From the NCBI GenBank assembly GCA_031266255.1, contig JAISBK010000169.1, positions 1 through 6,372 on the forward strand: DNA of 6,372 bases. The letters are read 5' to 3'. The notes under the pieces are model-generated. The model did no database searches. It was not told the origin of the DNA and worked only from the letters and a program-made list of their open reading frames with translations. Of this stretch, positions 4,193 to 6,372 are shown in pieces. A program made the position numbers and the translations under genes. The stretch comes from Treponema sp. (GTDB taxonomy: Bacteria; Spirochaetota; Spirochaetia; Treponematales; Breznakiellaceae). How positions within the stretch are numbered: the first letter of the stretch is position 1; each line of letters starts with the position of its first letter.

Positions 4193-6372
4193 ATGGTAAT
4201 AGAAAAGTCAATCGGTAAACGAAGATATATCGGGAAGGATATTCAGGATGTGATGGATCTTCCGGATCTTATCGATATTCAGCTTTGTTCATACGAACGC
4301 TTCCTGCAACGGGAGCGCTTGCGAAACCATGAAGCCCTCGAAATACAGGGGCTTGAGGAAGTTTTTAGATCAACCTTTCCCATTGAAAGCCCTAACGGTG
4401 ATATGGTCTTGGAATATGAGTACTATTCCCTGGATGAAGATAATATCAAATTATCTGAACAGGATTGTAAGCAAAAGGGCCTCACGTATGCAGTTTCCTT
4501 GAAAGCACGGGTAAATCTTATCTTTCAGCAGACCGGTGAAATCCGGCAGAAGGATATCTACATGGGTGATATTCCCATCATGAGCGATCGGGGTACCTTC
4601 ATCATCAATGGGGCTGAACGAGTGGTCGTTTCTCAGATTCACCGTTCACCAGGGGTCATTTTCAGCCATGAAAAGGGTATTTTTGCTTCCCGGATCATTC
4701 CCTACCGCGGTTCCTGGATGGAATTTGAAATTGACCAAAAAAAAGAACTGATCTACGTCAAGATAGATCGGAAAAAGCGAATCCTGGGAACCATATTTCT
4801 CAGGGCCTTGGGGTATGAAAGCCGAGAGGCGATCATCCACTCCTTTTATAAAATCGAAACCCTGCATGTAGTGGATGATATGGAAACCAGGGAACGATTT
4901 TCAGGCCGGGTTCTTGCCGGCGCGGTGTGGATTAGTTCTGGAGAAGGGGAGCTTAACTCCGGCGCAAGTGGACGAAAAAAACTCTACCGGGCAGGGGAAA
5001 AGCTGCACCCTCATAATGTGGATGAACTGCTCAACAATGGAATTGTTTCGGTAGAGGTTATTGATTTTGAGGATCCGAATTCCCTTAACTCCCCGATGCT
5101 CCTCAACTGTTTTGAGCGGGAAGAGATAAAATTTGTTAAGGATGATCCAGAACGGGACGAACCTTCCAAGGAAGATGCCCTTGCAGCGGTCTACTCAGTG
5201 CTCATGCCTGGGGAATCTATCACGGTGGATGCTGCGGAAAAGGACTTGATGGGGATGTTTTTCACCAGTCGCCGCTATGATCTGGGAAAAGTGGGGCGGT
5301 ATAAACTCAACAAGAAGTTTGACTTCAGGCCGCCCCTGAAAGACTCTACTCTGACCAAACGGGATATTATTGCCACCATGAAATTCCTCATCAAAGTCTA
5401 TGTGGGGGATGAAAATATCGACGATATCGACCATTTGGGCAATCGCCGGGTTCGCTCCGTAGGGGAACTCATGGCCAATGCCATGAAAACCGCATTTAGC
5501 CGTATGGAACGGATCGCTAAGGAACGGATGAGCCTCAAAGAAACAGATACGATCAAGCCCCAGGACCTCATTTCGATCAAGCCTGTGGTAGCGGTGATCA
5601 AGGAATTCTTTGGATCCAGTCAACTATCCCAGTTCATGGATCAAGTGAACCCCCTGGCAGAGTTGACCCACAAACGCAGGCTCAATGCCCTGGGCCCTGG
5701 GGGACTTTCCCGGGATCGAGCAGGCTTCGAAGTACGGGATGTACATTACACCCATTACGGCAGAATGTGTCCTATTGAAACCCCGGAAGGGCCGAATATT
5801 GGGCTCATTGTGTCCTTGGCCAATTATACCAGAGTAAATGAATACGGATTCTTAGAGACTCCCTACCGTAAGGTAAGCCACGGCGTGGCTACTACAGAGA
5901 TCGAATACCTCTCTGCCATGGATGAAGACCGGTATTACATAGCTCAAGCCTCGGCAAAACTAAATAATGACGGTTCTTTTGTCGATGAACAGGTATCCTG
6001 CCGCAGGCAAGGGGATTATACCACCCGGGGCCCTGAAGATATTCAGTATATGGATGTATCCCCTAAACAGATCATCTCTGTATCTGCTTCACTCATTCCC
6101 TTCTTGGAACATGATGACGCCAACCGAGCTTTGATGGGTTCCAACATGCAGCGTCAAGCAGTACCCCTGGTTTTTCCCGAAGCTCCTCGGGTTGGTACCG
6201 GTATGGAAGGGAAGTGCGCCTATGATTCAGGGGTCTTGGTCAAGGCCCGTAGAGCCGGCACGGTGGTGCGGGTTACGTCCCAAGAGATTACTATTGAACC
6301 TGATATGAGTACTGCTTTGGCGGGGAAAGTCCCGCGTATTATGGAAACCAACGATCAAGGCTTTGATGTGTA
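4193..6372 (+). CDS. rpoB: RNA polymerase beta subunit, N-terminal 726 residues
   Basis: This is the catalytic beta subunit of RNA polymerase, open to the right edge with no stop or frameshift over 726 codons. Known treponemal homologues are near 1,180 residues, so about 60% is present. The ATG follows AGGGGG (4182-4187) by 5 nt. Landmarks: INGAERVVVSQIHRSPGVIF (138-157; R143 and V146 as in E. coli); the rifampicin cluster from GSSQLSQFMDQ (474-484) through THKRRLNALGPGG (492-504); CPIETPEGPNIGLI (526-539); and MGSNMQRQAVP (648-658). From the rifampicin region onward numbering is 33 lower than in E. coli. Most rifampicin-contact residues are kept (Q480, D483, H493, R496), but the E. coli Ser531 equivalent is Asn498 (codon AAT 5684-5686), the natural-resistance residue reported for Treponema and Borrelia. 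rpoC would be expected next. Confidence 0.98.
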   Translation, partial: MVIEKSIGKRRYIGKDIQDVMDLPDLIDIQLCSYERFLQRERLRNHEALEIQGLEEVFRSTFPIESPNGDMVLEYEYYSLDEDNIKLSEQDCKQKGLTYAVSLKARVNLIFQQTGEIRQKDIYMGDIPIMSDRGTFIINGAERVVVSQIHRSPGVIFSHEKGIFASRIIPYRGSWMEFEIDQKKELIYVKIDRKKRILGTIFLRALGYESREAIIHSFYKIETLHVVDDMETRERFSGRVLAGAVWISSGEGELNSGASGRKKLYRAGEKLHPHNVDELLNNGIVSVEVIDFEDPNSLNSPMLLNCFEREEIKFVKDDPERDEPSKEDALAAVYSVLMPGESITVDAAEKDLMGMFFTSRRYDLGKVGRYKLNKKFDFRPPLKDSTLTKRDIIATMKFLIKVYVGDENIDDIDHLGNRRVRSVGELMANAMKTAFSRMERIAKERMSLKETDTIKPQDLISIKPVVAVIKEFFGSSQLSQFMDQVNPLAELTHKRRLNALGPGGLSRDRAGFEVRDVHYTHYGRMCPIETPEGPNIGLIVSLANYTRVNEYGFLETPYRKVSHGVATTEIEYLSAMDEDRYYIAQASAKLNNDGSFVDEQVSCRRQGDYTTRGPEDIQYMDVSPKQIISVSASLIPFLEHDDANRALMGSNMQRQAVPLVFPEAPRVGTGMEGKCAYDSGVLVKARRAGTVVRVTSQEITIEPDMSTALAGKVPRIMETNDQGFDV

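Noticed and set aside
4451..5623. Minus-strand frames opposite rpoB
   Set aside because: They are antisense shadows of a continuous, strongly conserved rpoB reading frame.

Overview
The window carries the conserved bacterial transcription-translation cluster tRNA-Thr, rpmG (L33), tRNA-Trp, secE, nusG, rplK (L11), rplA (L1), rplJ (L10), rplL (L7/L12), then the 5' two-thirds of rpoB, all on the + strand. From memory, this order, with rpmG between two tRNA genes and no spc/str-type insertions, is that of Treponema. Three further points fit a treponeme: a very short SecE, a RpoB with Asn at the position equivalent to E. coli Ser531 (the natural rifampicin-resistance residue of spirochaetes), and a moderate GC content in the genes. 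The genus is an inference from layout and residues, not from a search.

Layout: bases 1-475 are AT-rich and hold two divergent promoters. A perfect TTGACA-17-TATAAT promoter faces left and would give an approximately 180-nt leader. That leader ends in a Shine-Dalgarno sequence and the first five codons of a gene that runs off the left edge. A TTGACA-17-TATTCT promoter faces right and starts the main operon at tRNA-Thr. Genes then follow closely (gaps of 8-73 nt) up to nusG. A 179-nt gap separates nusG from rplK. rplK, rplA and rplJ are packed (4-nt overlap, then a 3-nt gap). A 170-nt structured gap precedes rplL. A 117-nt gap with a terminator-like hairpin precedes rpoB, which is open at the right edge.

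Together the genes supply protein export (SecE), elongation and termination control (NusG), the L1 and L10/L12 stalks of the large ribosomal subunit (L11, L1, L10, L12) plus L33, two tRNAs, and the RNA polymerase beta subunit. The genes themselves are ordinary. The unusual material lies in the non-coding gaps: a three-copy complementary element (TTGAGTA / TACTCAA / TTGAGTA) directly after the nusG stop that can form two mutually exclusive hairpins; a structured, unusually long rplJ-rplL spacer; an rplL-rpoB attenuator-like hairpin; and the leftward leader, with an inverted repeat closing its 5' end, a possible upstream peptide, and a 19-base dyad that folds over the start codon. I see no mobile element, CRISPR array or foreign gene.
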